Shown: positions 1 to 8,952 of the stretch, one piece after another | Position numbering within the stretch: the stretch's first letter is position 1 | How the letters are laid out: the number at the start of each line of letters is the position of its first letter | Assembly: GCA_003445035.1 (NCBI GenBank) | Contig: DLVV01000430.1 | Span: 2,363-11,854 of the forward strand | DNA length: 9,492 nucleotides | Source of the DNA: Planctomycetaceae bacterium | GTDB lineage: Bacteria; Planctomycetota; Planctomycetia; Planctomycetales; Planctomycetaceae | Direction: 5' to 3' | Notes under the pieces: model-generated | Database searches by the model: none | Seen by the model: the letters and a program-made list of their open reading frames with translations, nothing else | Told to the model about the DNA's origin: nothing | Program-made: the position numbers and the translations under genes

Positions 1-2514
1 ACGCGGCTGGCTGAGATCCCCGATGCGAAGGTGCCCGGGGACGCGATCCTGGTCGAGCTGCTCGACGGGGTGCCGGCCAAGACGTCGTGGGACTTCCCTC
101 GCTTGCGTCCAGTGGAACGCTGGCAACAACCGGCCGCGGCATGGGTCGGGCTGCCACGCAGGTACTCATCCGAGGGCCTGATTGTCGATCGGCCGTCGCC
201 GTTTCTGCTTCGAGCCCGAAGTCATCTGAAATTGCCTGCGGGCAAATACCGGTTCGTCCTGCGAGCCCGTAATGCCGCCCGGCTCTCGATCGACGGCCGA
301 ATGGTCGCCTCAACCGGGTTTCTCAGTCGCAACGCCAGCGGCCACGAAAAGGTCCCCCCGCAGGTTGTCAGCGGCCGAGACGACCTCGTCGACCTCTCGC
401 CCGGACACCAGCAGGCCCTGGTCGACGTGACACTTGAACCCGCCCCTGGCGACGACCGCCTGCTGTTGCTCGAGGCGTTTGTCGGAGGTGCAGGCGTGCG
501 GACCGAACTGGGGGAACTGCTGGTTGGCGTCGCGCCCGAGGGAAAGCCCTTCCGGCTGCTGACCGGCAACGCCGCCGACTCGCCGGGTCTCTCGGAAGTC
601 GAATGGAACCGTTACGTCGATGCCTTCGACCGACAACTGGTCGCCTGGAACGACCAGAGACGTCGGACCAGCGACCCGATCGAACGAGAATACTGGAAAC
701 GTCGACACCGGATTGCCCGCCAGGCGGTCCCCGCCCCGGCACTACCGGGGACCGACATGTCGTTGGGTCCGGTTGATCGCTGGTTGACAGCCGCCGCTGC
801 GAAATCCAACGAATCGGTTGTTGGCGATCACACGTTTCTTCGCCGGCTGGCGCTGGATACCACCGGTGTTGTTCCGACCCGGTCGGAGATCCGCTGGTTC
901 CTGTCCCGCCCGGTCGCCACTCGCCGCGGCGACGCCATCACCCGTTTCCTGGCCGATCCACGCTGGGCCGACCACTGGGTGGGTTACTGGCAGGACGTGC
1001 TCGCCGAGAACCCCGGCATCCTGAAGCCGAAGCTGAACAACACCGGCCCATTCCGGTTCTGGATTCACGACTCGTTCCGTGACAACAAGCCGATCGACCG
1101 GTTCGTGACCGAACTGGTTCTGATGAAAGGCAGTCGTTACGGCGGCGGCCCAGCCGGCTTCGCGATGGCCACCGAGAACGACGCCCCGATGGCCGCCAAG
1201 GCCCATGTGCTGGGAACGGCTTTCCTGGGCGTCCAATTGAAATGCGCTCGCTGTCACGACGCGCCCTACCACCCGTTCCGGCAGAAGCAGCTGTTCAACC
1301 TCGCCGCGATGCTCAACCGGCGTCCACTGAAATTGCCCAAGACCAGCACGATTCCCGGTGGCTCCCCGTCGGCCGATTCACCGGTCAAGGTCACGCTGAA
1401 ACCGGGCACCACGATCGATCCCATCTGGCCGTTCGCCGAACTGGCCGGTGGCAAGCTTCCGCGGGGTCTTTTGCGAGACCGCACTGATGCCCGTGAGCGG
1501 CTGGCCGCCCTGGTCACGTCGCCGGCCAACCACCGTTTTCCCCACGTCATGGTCAATCGGCTCTGGAAGCGCTACCTGGGCTGGGCCTTCGTCGATTCGG
1601 TTGAAGACTGGAACGAAGCGAAGCCGGTCTACCCGAAACTGCTCGATTACCTGGGACGAGAACTGGTCCGCAGCGGCTACGACCTGAAACACGTCGCCCG
1701 GCTGATCTTCGAATCCCGTGCCTACCAGCGACCGGCACATCCCGCCAGCACTCTCGCCGGCAACACTCCACCGGCACCCGCTCCGGTTCGACGCCGGCTG
1801 GTGGCCGAACAAATTGTGGACTCGCTGTTCGTCGTCAGTGGAAAAGCGATGCGAACCGAGCATCTGACACTCGACCCGGAGGGCCGGCGGGGGTCCAACA
1901 CCTTCCTGAACCTGGGCGTGCCCCGGAGATCCTGGGAATTCGCGGCGTTGTCCAATGAGCGGGATCGACCGGCACTGGCGTTGCCGGCGGCTCAAAGTGT
2001 CGTCGATGTGCTGATGGCGTTCGGGTGGCGCGAGAGCCGACCCCACCCGATCACGCTACGCGACGGCACCACGACCGTTCTGCAACCCCTGGCCCTGGCC
2101 AACAGCTCCGCCTCGCACCGCACCGTGGTGCTTTCCGACGACCACGCGTTGACCGACCTGCTGGTCACCAATCTCTCGCTGCCGGAGATCGCCAATCTCT
2201 TTTACCTGCACATCCTCTCGCGACCGGCCACGTCCGAAGAACGGGCCGAGGTCGTCGCGGTGCTTTCACCCGGATACTCGAAGCGGCGGGGTCCCGGCGC
2301 CATCAAGTCTCCACCACCCTCCAGTCGACGCCTGACCCATGTCTCGTGGTCCAATCACCTTCATCCCGACGCCACCCGCATCAAGCTCGAGCTCGAACGC
2401 CTGGTCCGTGCCGGTGACCCTCCCACCAGCCGGCTGACAGCCGGTTGGCGCGAGCGGGCCGAGGACGTGATCTGGGCTTTGGTGAACTCCCCCGAATTCG
2501 TGTTTTCTCCATGA
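1..2514 (+). CDS. DUF1549/DUF1553 planctomycete c-type heme protein, 5' partial
   Basis: The frame is open from base 1 to the TGA at 2512-2514 (837 codons visible). No signal peptide follows the first possible start (GTG at 31) and no ribosome site precedes it, so the true start is probably outside the window, perhaps with a PSCyt1-type heme domain. Residues below are counted from base 1. Residues about 60-185 form a beta-rich stretch resembling a PA14-like sandwich ([20 protein letters not shown], then DGR). About 200-240 is a charged helical linker. About 258-450 is DUF1549 (PSCyt2), with the heme-attachment motif CARCHD (C415, C418, H419). About 490-837 is DUF1553 (PSD1), with [11 protein letters not shown] near 517 and the usual C-terminal NSPEFVF. 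The protein is probably periplasmic or surface-exposed and carries covalent heme; its reaction is unknown. The stop overlaps the start of the DUF1501 gene, so the two are probably translated together. Family assignment is firm; the PA14-like call is tentative. Confidence 0.93.
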   Translation, partial: TRLAEIPDAKVPGDAILVELLDGVPAKTSWDFPRLRPVERWQQPAAAWVGLPRRYSSEGLIVDRPSPFLLRARSHLKLPAGKYRFVLRARNAARLSIDGRMVASTGFLSRNASGHEKVPPQVVSGRDDLVDLSPGHQQALVDVTLEPAPGDDRLLLLEAFVGGAGVRTELGELLVGVAPEGKPFRLLTGNAADSPGLSEVEWNRYVDAFDRQLVAWNDQRRRTSDPIEREYWKRRHRIARQAVPAPALPGTDMSLGPVDRWLTAAAAKSNESVVGDHTFLRRLALDTTGVVPTRSEIRWFLSRPVATRRGDAITRFLADPRWADHWVGYWQDVLAENPGILKPKLNNTGPFRFWIHDSFRDNKPIDRFVTELVLMKGSRYGGGPAGFAMATENDAPMAAKAHVLGTAFLGVQLKCARCHDAPYHPFRQKQLFNLAAMLNRRPLKLPKTSTIPGGSPSADSPVKVTLKPGTTIDPIWPFAELAGGKLPRGLLRDRTDARERLAALVTSPANHRFPHVMVNRLWKRYLGWAFVDSVEDWNEAKPVYPKLLDYLGRELVRSGYDLKHVARLIFESRAYQRPAHPASTLAGNTPPAPAPVRRRLVAEQIVDSLFVVSGKAMRTEHLTLDPEGRRGSNTFLNLGVPRRSWEFAALSNERDRPALALPAAQSVVDVLMAFGWRESRPHPITLRDGTTTVLQPLALANSSASHRTVVLSDDHALTDLLVTNLSLPEIANLFYLHILSRPATSEERAEVVAVLSPGYSKRRGPGAIKSPPPSSRRLTHVSWSNHLHPDATRIKLELERLVRAGDPPTSRLTAGWRERAEDVIWALVNSPEFVFSP
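2511..2514 (+). promoter_or_regulatory. ATGA stop-start overlap, probable translational coupling
   Basis: The TGA of the DUF1549/DUF1553 gene (2512-2514) shares three bases with the ATG of the DUF1501 gene (2511-2513). The twenty or so bases before the ATG are pyrimidine-rich and contain no AGGA or GGAG element. Ribosomes ending the first gene therefore probably restart on the second, which would tie the amounts of the two proteins together. The overlap is seen directly; the coupling is inferred. Confidence 0.7.
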
Positions 2515-3827
2515 CGCCATTCCCCTCATTCGCCGTCAATTCCCGACGCCAGTTCCTGCAACTGGCCGGCACCACCGTGTTGCCGCCGGTTTTGTCCGCC
2601 GCATCCGAACCGGCAACCAGGAACAGCCCGGACATTGGACCGGTCGGGCAAGCCGAAAACTGCATCCTGCTGTGGCTGGGCGGCGGCGCGTGTCACGTCG
2701 ACACCTGGGACCCCAAGCGGAAGGGTGACGGCAAGAAGATCGCCGGATCGTATTACGACCCGATTCCCACGGCTGTTCCCGGCGTGCAGGTCTGTGAACA
2801 CCTGAAGCGATCGGCTCGACTGCTGGACCGCTGCGTGTTGCTGCGTGGCGTCCACCACGAAGTCATCGACGAGCACGCCGCGGCCACCAACCGGATGCAC
2901 ACGGGTCGACCACCCTCGGGCACGACGATCTACCCCTCGATCGGCTCGATCATGGCACACGAACGGGGTGCGGTGGGTGACGGCGTTCCTCCCTACGTGG
3001 TGATGGGGTATCCCAGCGCCAGCCGCGGACCCGGATTCCTGGGTGCCGGTTCCGGCTATCTCTATCTCACCGACACCAAGGCCGGCCCGACCGGTCTGCA
3101 GCGGCCCACCGGCGTCGGTCGCCAGCGACAGGCCCGCCGCGAGAAGTTGCTGGGCCGCATCCGCCGCCGGTTCCTCGACAAGAATTCCGCCGACACTCGC
3201 GTCCGGGACTATTCGGCCGCCGCCGCCCAGGGACTGAAGCTGGCCGGACCCAGGTTCATGAGCGTGTTCGACCTGGAGTCCGAGAGCAACGCGTTGCGGC
3301 AGGCCTACGGATCGGAATTCGGTCAACGTTGCCTGCTGGCAAGGCGGCTGGTCGAATCGGGCGTGCGATTCGTCGAGGTCTCCTTCAACCTGAACTTCAT
3401 CAACGGCACCGGCTGGGACACCCACAACGAAGGCCAGCAGCAACAGCACCGGATGATCGACCAGCTCGACCAGGCCTTTGCCGCGCTGATCACCGACCTG
3501 GAAAAACGAAAGCGGCTGGACCGCACCCTGATCGTGATTGCCACCGAGTTCGGCCGCCCGCCGGAATTCGATGCCAGGGGAGGCCGGGGCCACTACAGCA
3601 AGGCCTTCAGCGTGGTGCTGGCCGGCGGCGGTCTGAAAACCGGGCAGGCCATCGGCACGACCGACGAGTTGGGCAAGACCATTCTTGACCACCCGGTCTC
3701 GATCCCCGATCTGCACGCGACCATCTGCCGGGCAATGCAGGTCAACCCGGCCAAGGAACTCTACGACGGCATTCGCCCGGTGCCCATCACCGACAACGGC
3801 CGTGCGGTCCCGCAGGCATTCGGCTAG
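2511..3827 (+). CDS. DUF1501 family protein with twin-arginine signal
   Basis: This 438-residue protein begins at the ATG at 2511, which overlaps the preceding stop (ATGA). An in-frame start at 2445 would add 22 arginine-rich residues and bury the signal, so it is less likely. The N-terminus has [10 protein letters not shown] followed by a short hydrophobic run and a plausible LSAA/SEP cleavage site, which looks like a Tat signal and suggests export in folded form. The body is classic DUF1501, which belongs to the alkaline-phosphatase-like superfamily: CHVDTWDP (C61 to P68), WDTHNEG (W302, D303, H305), TEFGR (345-349), GRGHYSKAF (H361), [14 protein letters not shown] and DLHATI (D400, H402). 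The Asp and His residues are probable metal ligands by analogy with the superfamily, but the substrate is unknown. There is no Shine-Dalgarno site before the ATG, so translation probably depends on coupling to the upstream DUF1553 gene, a pairing common in planctomycetes. A variant is GRGHYS where many relatives, including the second DUF1501 here, have GRDHN. Confidence 0.93.
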   Translation: MTPFPSFAVNSRRQFLQLAGTTVLPPVLSAASEPATRNSPDIGPVGQAENCILLWLGGGACHVDTWDPKRKGDGKKIAGSYYDPIPTAVPGVQVCEHLKRSARLLDRCVLLRGVHHEVIDEHAAATNRMHTGRPPSGTTIYPSIGSIMAHERGAVGDGVPPYVVMGYPSASRGPGFLGAGSGYLYLTDTKAGPTGLQRPTGVGRQRQARREKLLGRIRRRFLDKNSADTRVRDYSAAAAQGLKLAGPRFMSVFDLESESNALRQAYGSEFGQRCLLARRLVESGVRFVEVSFNLNFINGTGWDTHNEGQQQQHRMIDQLDQAFAALITDLEKRKRLDRTLIVIATEFGRPPEFDARGGRGHYSKAFSVVLAGGGLKTGQAIGTTDELGKTILDHPVSIPDLHATICRAMQVNPAKELYDGIRPVPITDNGRAVPQAFG

Positions 3828-3836
3828 TCGCGCCGA

Positions 3837-3866
3837 TTGACCATCTCGACCGACGACCTTTACCCT
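3837..3866 (+). promoter_or_regulatory. Possible sigma70-like promoter before the propeller/cytochrome gene
   Basis: In the 79-base gap after the DUF1501 gene, TTGACC (3837-3842) matches five of six positions of the -35 consensus. TACCCT (3861-3866) is a poor -10 match at a spacing of 18. A start near 3873 would leave a leader of about 34 bases. The weak -10 makes this tentative; the gene may instead be read through from the upstream pair. Confidence 0.3.
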
Positions 3867-3897
3867 AGGATCTCGAGACAGCATCGAATTCACAGCT

Positions 3898-3901
3898 GGA
3901 G
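3898..3901 (+). promoter_or_regulatory. Ribosome binding site of the propeller/cytochrome gene
   Basis: GGAG lies five bases before the ATG at 3907. Together with the signal peptide that begins at this ATG, it fixes the start. It contrasts with the DUF1501 gene just upstream, which has no such site. Confidence 0.7.
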
Positions 3902-3906
3902 TCACC

Positions 3907-6810
3907 ATGCGCCCCCATCGAAACGTCCTTATCGCCTGCCTGCTCGCCCTGGCCCCGTTGGCTGTCACCGAGGCAGCTGATGACGACAAGCCACTGGCAT
4001 CGTGGAAATTCCAGCAGGATGCCGGCGGCTGGACTGCGGTCAAAGACTGCAAGTTGTCGGTCGCCGACGGCGTCCTGATGATCCAGTGCACCGGAAACGA
4101 CCCGCACCTGGTCACACCGGTGCAGGTCACCGGTGGCTGGCATCGCCTGACACTGAAGGCCCGCTTCCGAGGTCGCATGAACGGACAGATCTTCTGGGGC
4201 ACCGAGGCCGACAAGGGCTTCAGCGAGGCGCGGTCCGAGCAGTTCCAGTTTCGGGCAAGCGGCAACAACTGGGCCGACTACCATGTCTTTTTTCACACCG
4301 ACAGCGACCTGGTACAACTGCGGCTGGACCCGGGCAACCGCAAGGGGCGGGTCGAACTGGCCACCATCGCCCTGGAACGCAAGCAGCCCCCCACCCCGCT
4401 GGCCACACCGGTCAAGCGGATCAAGGCGGCCCCGGGATTCCAGGTCGAGCTGCTCTACTCGGTCCCGATCAAGCAACAGGGATCCTGGGTCACGCTGGCC
4501 ACCGACCCCAAGGGACGGCTGATCACTTCCGACCAGTACGGCAAGCTGTACCGCATCACGCCCCCGCCAATCGGGCAGTCGGAGAAGGGGATCAAGCTCG
4601 AGACGATCGCGGCCGACATCGGGATGGCGCACGGCATCGTCTACGCCTTCGACAGTCTCTACGTGATGACCAACGGTCCCGGTGCAGGCCTGTACCGGGT
4701 CACCGACAGTAACGGCGACGACCAGTTCGACACGGTGAAGAAGTTGCGAGCCGTTCCCGGCGGCGGCGAACACGGTCCCCACGCCGTGATCCTTGCTCCG
4801 GACGGAAAGTCGCTGTACGTCTGTGCCGGCAACCACACCAACCTGCCGAAGATGGAGAAGTCGGTGGTCCCCCGGAACTGGAAGGAAGACATCCTCCACG
4901 ACCGGATGTGGGATGCCGGTGGACACGCGGTGGGCAAGATGGCCCCGGGAGGCTGGATTGCCCGGATCAACCCCGAGGGAACCGTGTGGGAACTGATCAG
5001 CGTCGGATACCGCAACGAGTTCGACATCGCCTTCAACGCCGACGGCGAACTGTTCACCTTCGACGCGGACATGGAATGGGACATCGGATCGCCATGGTAC
5101 CGTCCCACCCGTGTCTGCCACGTGACCGGCGGTAGCGAGTTCGGCTGGCGCAGCGGCACCGGCAAATGGCCCACCTGGTACCCCGACAGCCTGCCACCGG
5201 TCGTTGACATCGGCCCGGGCTGCCCCACGGGCATCGCGTTTGGCACCGGCGCCAAGTTTCCTGGCAAGTACCAGAAGGCACTGTTCATTTCGGACTGGAG
5301 TTACGGAATCCTCTACGCCGTCCACATGCAGCCCAAGGGCTCGACCTACACCGGAACCACCGAACGGTTCCTCTCGGCCGCGCCATTGCCGCTCACCGAC
5401 GTGCTGATCAACCCCACCGACGGTGCGATGTACTTCACCATCGGAGGCCGCCGCACCCAGTCGGGCCTGTACCGAGTGACCTACGCCGGGAAGGAATCGA
5501 CCAAGCCGGTTGACGGCAAGAACGCCACCGGCACCAAGGAGCGGTCGTTGAGACGACAGCTCGAGGCCATGCAGCGACCCGGCCCCGTCGGTGTCACCGA
5601 ATCCCTGTGGCCCCACCTCTCGAGTCCGGACCGCCATATCCGCTTCGCCGCCCGCGTGGCAGTCGAACACCAGCCGGTGGAACGGTGGGCGAAGCGGGCG
5701 CTGTCCGAAACTCGCCCGCGGGCACGAATCGAAGCCGCCATCGCCCTGGCCCGCCACGGCGACAAGGCCCTGCAGGCCGACCTCGTCAACTCGCTGTCCC
5801 GCGCCAGGATCTCGTTGCTCAAAGAGCCCGGTCAACTCGGACTGTTGAGGGCGTACGGGCTGGTGGGACTCAGGATGGGTCGTCCGACCGGCCAGGTCCG
5901 ACAGAAGATCCTGTCCCACATCGACGGGCTGTTCCCGGCGAACTCGGCCCCGCTGAACCGCGAACTGGCCCAGCTGTTGATCTTCCTCGATGCGCCCCGC
6001 GCCGTTCCCCGGACACTCACCCTGCTCGCCGCGGCCCGCACTCAACAAGACCGGTTGCAATACGCGTTGTTGCTGAGAAAGCAGACCAACGGATGGACCC
6101 GGGAGGGACGGAAAACCTACTTCGAGTCCTTCAATGCCGCCGCCGCCGCGCGTGGAGGCCACTCGTTCGCCGGTTTCCTGAGAAACATCCGCAACGAGGC
6201 TATCGCGGCCCTGCCACCGACCGAAAAGCAGGCCCTGGCCAAGACACTCGAGGCCGTCGCAAAACCCAATTCGGTCGCCCCCGACGCCACACCTCGGAAG
6301 TTCGTCCGCAAGTGGACCACCGAGGCCCTGCTGCCAGCCCTGGCCGAGCCACTCTCCGGACGGAATTTCCGGAAAGGCCGCGAACTGTTCGCTGCCGCCA
6401 GTTGTTTCAAATGCCACCGGTTCCGTGGCCAGGGAGGCATCGTCGGCCCCGATCTGACAGCCGCAGCCCGCCGCTTCAACAACAAGGATCTGCTCGATTC
6501 GATGACCATTCCCTCGAGAACCGTCTCGGATCAGTACCAGGCCTCGATGTTCGTTCTCGACAACGGCAAGACGGTCATCGGACGTGTCGCCAATCTCAGC
6601 GGGCAGAACATCATGGTGATGACCAACATGCTCGAGCCCGGCAATTTCACCGCCGTGCGACGCGACACCATCGAAGAGGTCATTCCCTCGAAAACGTCGC
6701 TGATGCCCGAGGGCCTGCTGAACACGTTGACTCGCAGCGAGATCCTCGATTTGGTGGCCTACATTCGCTCCGGCGGTGACCCCAAACACGCGGCGTTCAG
6801 CAAGAAATGA
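3907..6810 (+). CDS. PVC-type secreted propeller/HEAT/cytochrome c protein with N-terminal glycan-binding-like domain
   Basis: This 967-residue protein has a Sec signal peptide at residues 1 to about 24 (basic start, LLALAPLAV core, cleavage near TEA/A). Residues about 30-160 resemble the jelly-roll modules attached to carbohydrate-active proteins (GNDPHL, FWGTEADKGFSEARS, LRLDPGNRKG). About 168-525 is the beta-propeller of the Pirellula/Verrucomicrobium 'membrane-bound dehydrogenase' family (GFQVELLYSVP; GGGEHGPHAV near 285; GSEFGWR with E411; FISDWSYG). About 545-800 is helical and HEAT-like. About 818-967 is a cytochrome c-like domain with heme motif CFKCH (C833, C836, H837) and a likely axial Met933 in SLMPEGL, as is usual for the family's C-terminal heme domain. 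The probable role is a periplasmic or surface oxidoreductase, with the propeller oxidising a sugar-like substrate and passing electrons to the heme; this is inferred from quinoprotein-like relatives, and no cofactor is proven. It lies 79 bases after the DUF1501 gene on the same strand and may share its transcript. Confidence 0.93.
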   Translation: MRPHRNVLIACLLALAPLAVTEAADDDKPLASWKFQQDAGGWTAVKDCKLSVADGVLMIQCTGNDPHLVTPVQVTGGWHRLTLKARFRGRMNGQIFWGTEADKGFSEARSEQFQFRASGNNWADYHVFFHTDSDLVQLRLDPGNRKGRVELATIALERKQPPTPLATPVKRIKAAPGFQVELLYSVPIKQQGSWVTLATDPKGRLITSDQYGKLYRITPPPIGQSEKGIKLETIAADIGMAHGIVYAFDSLYVMTNGPGAGLYRVTDSNGDDQFDTVKKLRAVPGGGEHGPHAVILAPDGKSLYVCAGNHTNLPKMEKSVVPRNWKEDILHDRMWDAGGHAVGKMAPGGWIARINPEGTVWELISVGYRNEFDIAFNADGELFTFDADMEWDIGSPWYRPTRVCHVTGGSEFGWRSGTGKWPTWYPDSLPPVVDIGPGCPTGIAFGTGAKFPGKYQKALFISDWSYGILYAVHMQPKGSTYTGTTERFLSAAPLPLTDVLINPTDGAMYFTIGGRRTQSGLYRVTYAGKESTKPVDGKNATGTKERSLRRQLEAMQRPGPVGVTESLWPHLSSPDRHIRFAARVAVEHQPVERWAKRALSETRPRARIEAAIALARHGDKALQADLVNSLSRARISLLKEPGQLGLLRAYGLVGLRMGRPTGQVRQKILSHIDGLFPANSAPLNRELAQLLIFLDAPRAVPRTLTLLAAARTQQDRLQYALLLRKQTNGWTREGRKTYFESFNAAAAARGGHSFAGFLRNIRNEAIAALPPTEKQALAKTLEAVAKPNSVAPDATPRKFVRKWTTEALLPALAEPLSGRNFRKGRELFAAASCFKCHRFRGQGGIVGPDLTAAARRFNNKDLLDSMTIPSRTVSDQYQASMFVLDNGKTVIGRVANLSGQNIMVMTNMLEPGNFTAVRRDTIEEVIPSKTSLMPEGLLNTLTRSEILDLVAYIRSGGDPKHAAFSKK

Positions 6811-6831
6811 CGCAATCGATGGGCATCATTT
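6805..6831. terminator. Small inverted repeat between convergent genes, possible weak bidirectional terminator
   Basis: AAATGA (6805-6810) and TCATTT (6826-6831) are perfect inverted arms. With one mismatch the stem extends by two further pairs (GC/GC) around a nine-base loop. Each arm is exactly the final Lys-stop (AAA TGA) of one of the two convergent genes. The stem is A/T-rich and has no long T-run, so efficient termination is doubtful. Confidence 0.25.
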
Positions 6832-8946
6832 GGCCAGTCGGATCGTGACACCCGAGACCTGGCCGCTGAAGCGATTGGGGGCCTGGTAACCACCCACGGC
6901 CCCGTTGATATCCTGGCCCACCTCGAGGCCGTCCTGGGGAACCTGTGCCAGAGTGCCGGCGGCCTTGGCCCGAGCGACCTCGCGGTCACCGACCAGCAGA
7001 ACCAGGCCACCATCTTCACCGACTCGCGCCGAGACAACCCGAGATTTGCCCAGGGCGTCGGGGCCGACCAGCTCGGTCAGCTTGCCGTTGCGGCGGAACG
7101 AGAAGACCGGCTTCCCGTCCTTGACCCACAGCGCCCAGCCATGGGCGGTGCCCCCGTGCCCGACCAGTACACCCTGGCCGGGCTGCCCGATCGTAGCGGT
7201 GACGGTGAACCCTCGGCCCTTCACGTTCGGTACGCCACCGTCCCGAGGCAACCGCGCGTCGGCTTTCAAATTCAGCATTCTCTTGCGGCTGACCTTCCGG
7301 GCCTGTCCCGAGTTCGGCCAGGGCAGCACGTTGGCACGAATGGCCCACGTGTTCCAGAGTGACTCGAGTTTCTTGGCCCGCTCGGCCTCCGCCTCGACCA
7401 GGTTCTTCAGTTCACTGCGGTCGGTTTTCAGGTTGTACAGTTCCCACGGCCCATTCCGACCCTTGGCAACCAGTTTCCAGTCGCCGACCCGCACGGCCCG
7501 GTTGCCCTCGTGTTCCCAGTACAACGGCCGGTCCGGCAGGTCCTTCCCGCCGAAGACCGGCACCAGGCTCTTGCCTTCCATCGAGTGCACCGGACTCTTC
7601 TTCCATTCCGCCGGATACTTCGCTTCGGCCAGGTCGACGCACGTGGCCATGATGTCAACGAGGTGACCCGGCTCATGCCGGAAGGTTCCGTGTTCCTTGA
7701 TCCCGTTGGGCCAGTGAGCAATCAGCGGAGTCGAAATGCCTCCCTCGTGGACAAAGTGCTTGTACTCGCGGAACGGCGTATTGGAAGCGTTGGCCCACTG
7801 GATGCCATAGGCGACGTAGGTGTCGGATGGGCCGGGCGTGACACCGAATCCCTGGCGGACCGGCCTGCCGTCGCGGGTGATCTTGGGCACCATCGAGTAC
7901 TGCAGTTCGCCCGGTTTCATCGCCGACTGCCGCGCCAGATTCTTGGGTCGCACCGCGCCGTTGCTGCCGAATTCCTCCTGGCATCCGCCGTTGTCCTGCA
8001 AGAACAGCACCAGCGTGTTGTCGAATTGACCGGCCGTTTTCAGGGCTCCGACAATCCGCGAGATACCCTGGTCCATCGAATCGATCATCGCGGCGTAGAC
8101 CTCCATCCGCACCCGCTGCCAGGGCTTGTTCCTGGCATCGCTCCAGTCCTGGACATTGGGCGAAAGCGGCCAGGAGCGGTCCAGCACTCCCATCTTTCGC
8201 ATGCGTGCCAATCGCTCATCACGCAGCACATCCCAGCCCTTGTCGTACCGGCCCTTGTACTTGGCGATATCCGCCGGCTTGGCGTGCATCGGCCAGTGGG
8301 CGGCGGTGTAGGCAACGTACATGAAGAACGGCTTGTCGCTGTCGTGATCGGTAATGAACTGTGCCGCGTTGTCACTGATCGCATCGGTGTAGTAGTAGCT
8401 GTCGGGATCTTCGGGAGCGATCAGCGTGTTGTCGCGGGTCAGAGAATTGGGATCGAAGAAACTGCCGGCTCCGTGGATGGTCCCGTAGAACCGATCGAAC
8501 CCTCTCTGGCGAGGCCAGTTGTGCTTTCCGTCCTCGTTTTTCGGACGGGTCGTCTTGGTGATATGCCACTTGCCGGACATGTAGCAGCGATACCCGGCCG
8601 TGCCCAGCACCTGGGCGATCGTGACACAACGATTGTTGAGATCACCGCGGTAACCGGGATGACCCCGGTCGTTCATCATGTGGCCGATACCCGCCTGGTG
8701 CGGGTAAAGACCGGTCATCAGGCTGGCCCGCGTCGGACAACACCGGCCCGTGTTGTAGAACTGCGTGAACCGCAGGCCCCCGGCCGCCAGGCGATCGAGC
8801 GTCGGCGTCGCCACCTCGCTGCCGTAACAGCCGATGTCCGAATACCCCATGTCGTCCGACATGATCACGATGATGTTGGGCCTTGACGCAGCCTGGAGAG
8901 AACCGGCCAGGAGCAGGACCAGCCAGGAAATACGCAGGAACGACAT
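6826..8946 (-). CDS. Secreted sulfatase (C-type, arylsulfatase-like) with C-terminal LamG-like domain
   Basis: This 706-residue protein starts at the ATG complementary to 8944-8946. That start is backed by AAGGA six bases upstream and by a Sec signal peptide (MSFLRISWLVLLLAGSLQA). An in-frame ATG at 9048 would add 34 residues in front of the signal and is rejected. The sulfatase domain begins with RPNIIVIMSDD (metal ligands D31, D32). CCPTRAS carries the CxPxR signature, so C69 is the residue normally converted to formylglycine, followed by R73. GKWH (K126, H128) and QDNGG (D318, N319) complete the recognisable site. The surrounding NTGRCCPTRASLMTGLYPHQ stretch resembles the S1_4 arylsulfatase subfamily, though this is not proven. 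After about residue 580, GFTVTATIGQPGQGVLVGHG to IRLAK looks like a concanavalin/LamG-type sandwich seen at the end of related sulfatases. The enzyme probably removes sulfate esters from a glycan outside the cytoplasm and needs a formylglycine-generating enzyme encoded elsewhere. It shares a strand with the DUF1501 gene upstream of it. Confidence 0.95.
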   Translation of the reverse strand: MSFLRISWLVLLLAGSLQAASRPNIIVIMSDDMGYSDIGCYGSEVATPTLDRLAAGGLRFTQFYNTGRCCPTRASLMTGLYPHQAGIGHMMNDRGHPGYRGDLNNRCVTIAQVLGTAGYRCYMSGKWHITKTTRPKNEDGKHNWPRQRGFDRFYGTIHGAGSFFDPNSLTRDNTLIAPEDPDSYYYTDAISDNAAQFITDHDSDKPFFMYVAYTAAHWPMHAKPADIAKYKGRYDKGWDVLRDERLARMRKMGVLDRSWPLSPNVQDWSDARNKPWQRVRMEVYAAMIDSMDQGISRIVGALKTAGQFDNTLVLFLQDNGGCQEEFGSNGAVRPKNLARQSAMKPGELQYSMVPKITRDGRPVRQGFGVTPGPSDTYVAYGIQWANASNTPFREYKHFVHEGGISTPLIAHWPNGIKEHGTFRHEPGHLVDIMATCVDLAEAKYPAEWKKSPVHSMEGKSLVPVFGGKDLPDRPLYWEHEGNRAVRVGDWKLVAKGRNGPWELYNLKTDRSELKNLVEAEAERAKKLESLWNTWAIRANVLPWPNSGQARKVSRKRMLNLKADARLPRDGGVPNVKGRGFTVTATIGQPGQGVLVGHGGTAHGWALWVKDGKPVFSFRRNGKLTELVGPDALGKSRVVSARVGEDGGLVLLVGDREVARAKAAGTLAQVPQDGLEVGQDINGAVGGYQAPNRFSGQVSGVTIRLAK

Positions 8947-8952
8947 GTGAGA

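Noticed and set aside
31..33. GTG at 31 as the true start of the first gene
   Set aside because: There is no ribosome site before it and no signal peptide after it, and the frame remains open to the window edge. A truncated gene is more likely.
2445..2510. 22-residue N-terminal extension of the DUF1501 protein
   Set aside because: It would place an arginine-rich stretch ahead of the Tat signal and deepen the overlap with the upstream gene. The ATGA overlap at 2511 is the usual arrangement.
3871..3878. TCTCGAGA palindrome in the intergenic gap as an operator
   Set aside because: A single eight-base palindrome in GC-rich DNA is not enough, and there is no second copy or regulator gene in the window to support it.
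3928..3939. Lipobox-like LIAC (residues 8-11) in the propeller/cytochrome protein
   Set aside because: The cysteine comes before the hydrophobic core rather than after it, so a lipoprotein signal is unlikely. An ordinary signal peptide cleaved near residue 24 fits better.
2526..4268. A 580-codon minus-strand open frame over the DUF1501 gene and into the next gene
   Set aside because: It has the same triplet register as the DUF1501 gene and the same codon-avoidance explanation. It has no family motif, and its translation is biased to Arg, Gly and Val like other shadow frames.
3865..6789. A 974-codon open frame on the minus strand across nearly the whole propeller/cytochrome gene
   Set aside because: It uses the same triplet boundaries as the sense gene, so it is open simply because that gene almost never uses TTA, CTA or TCA, as expected at high GC. 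Its translation shows no recognisable domain, and the sense frame has a signal peptide and clear motifs.
7510..8886. A 458-codon plus-strand open frame opposite the sulfatase
   Set aside because: It is in mirror register with the sulfatase codons, whose catalytic motifs are unmistakable. It is a shadow of that gene.
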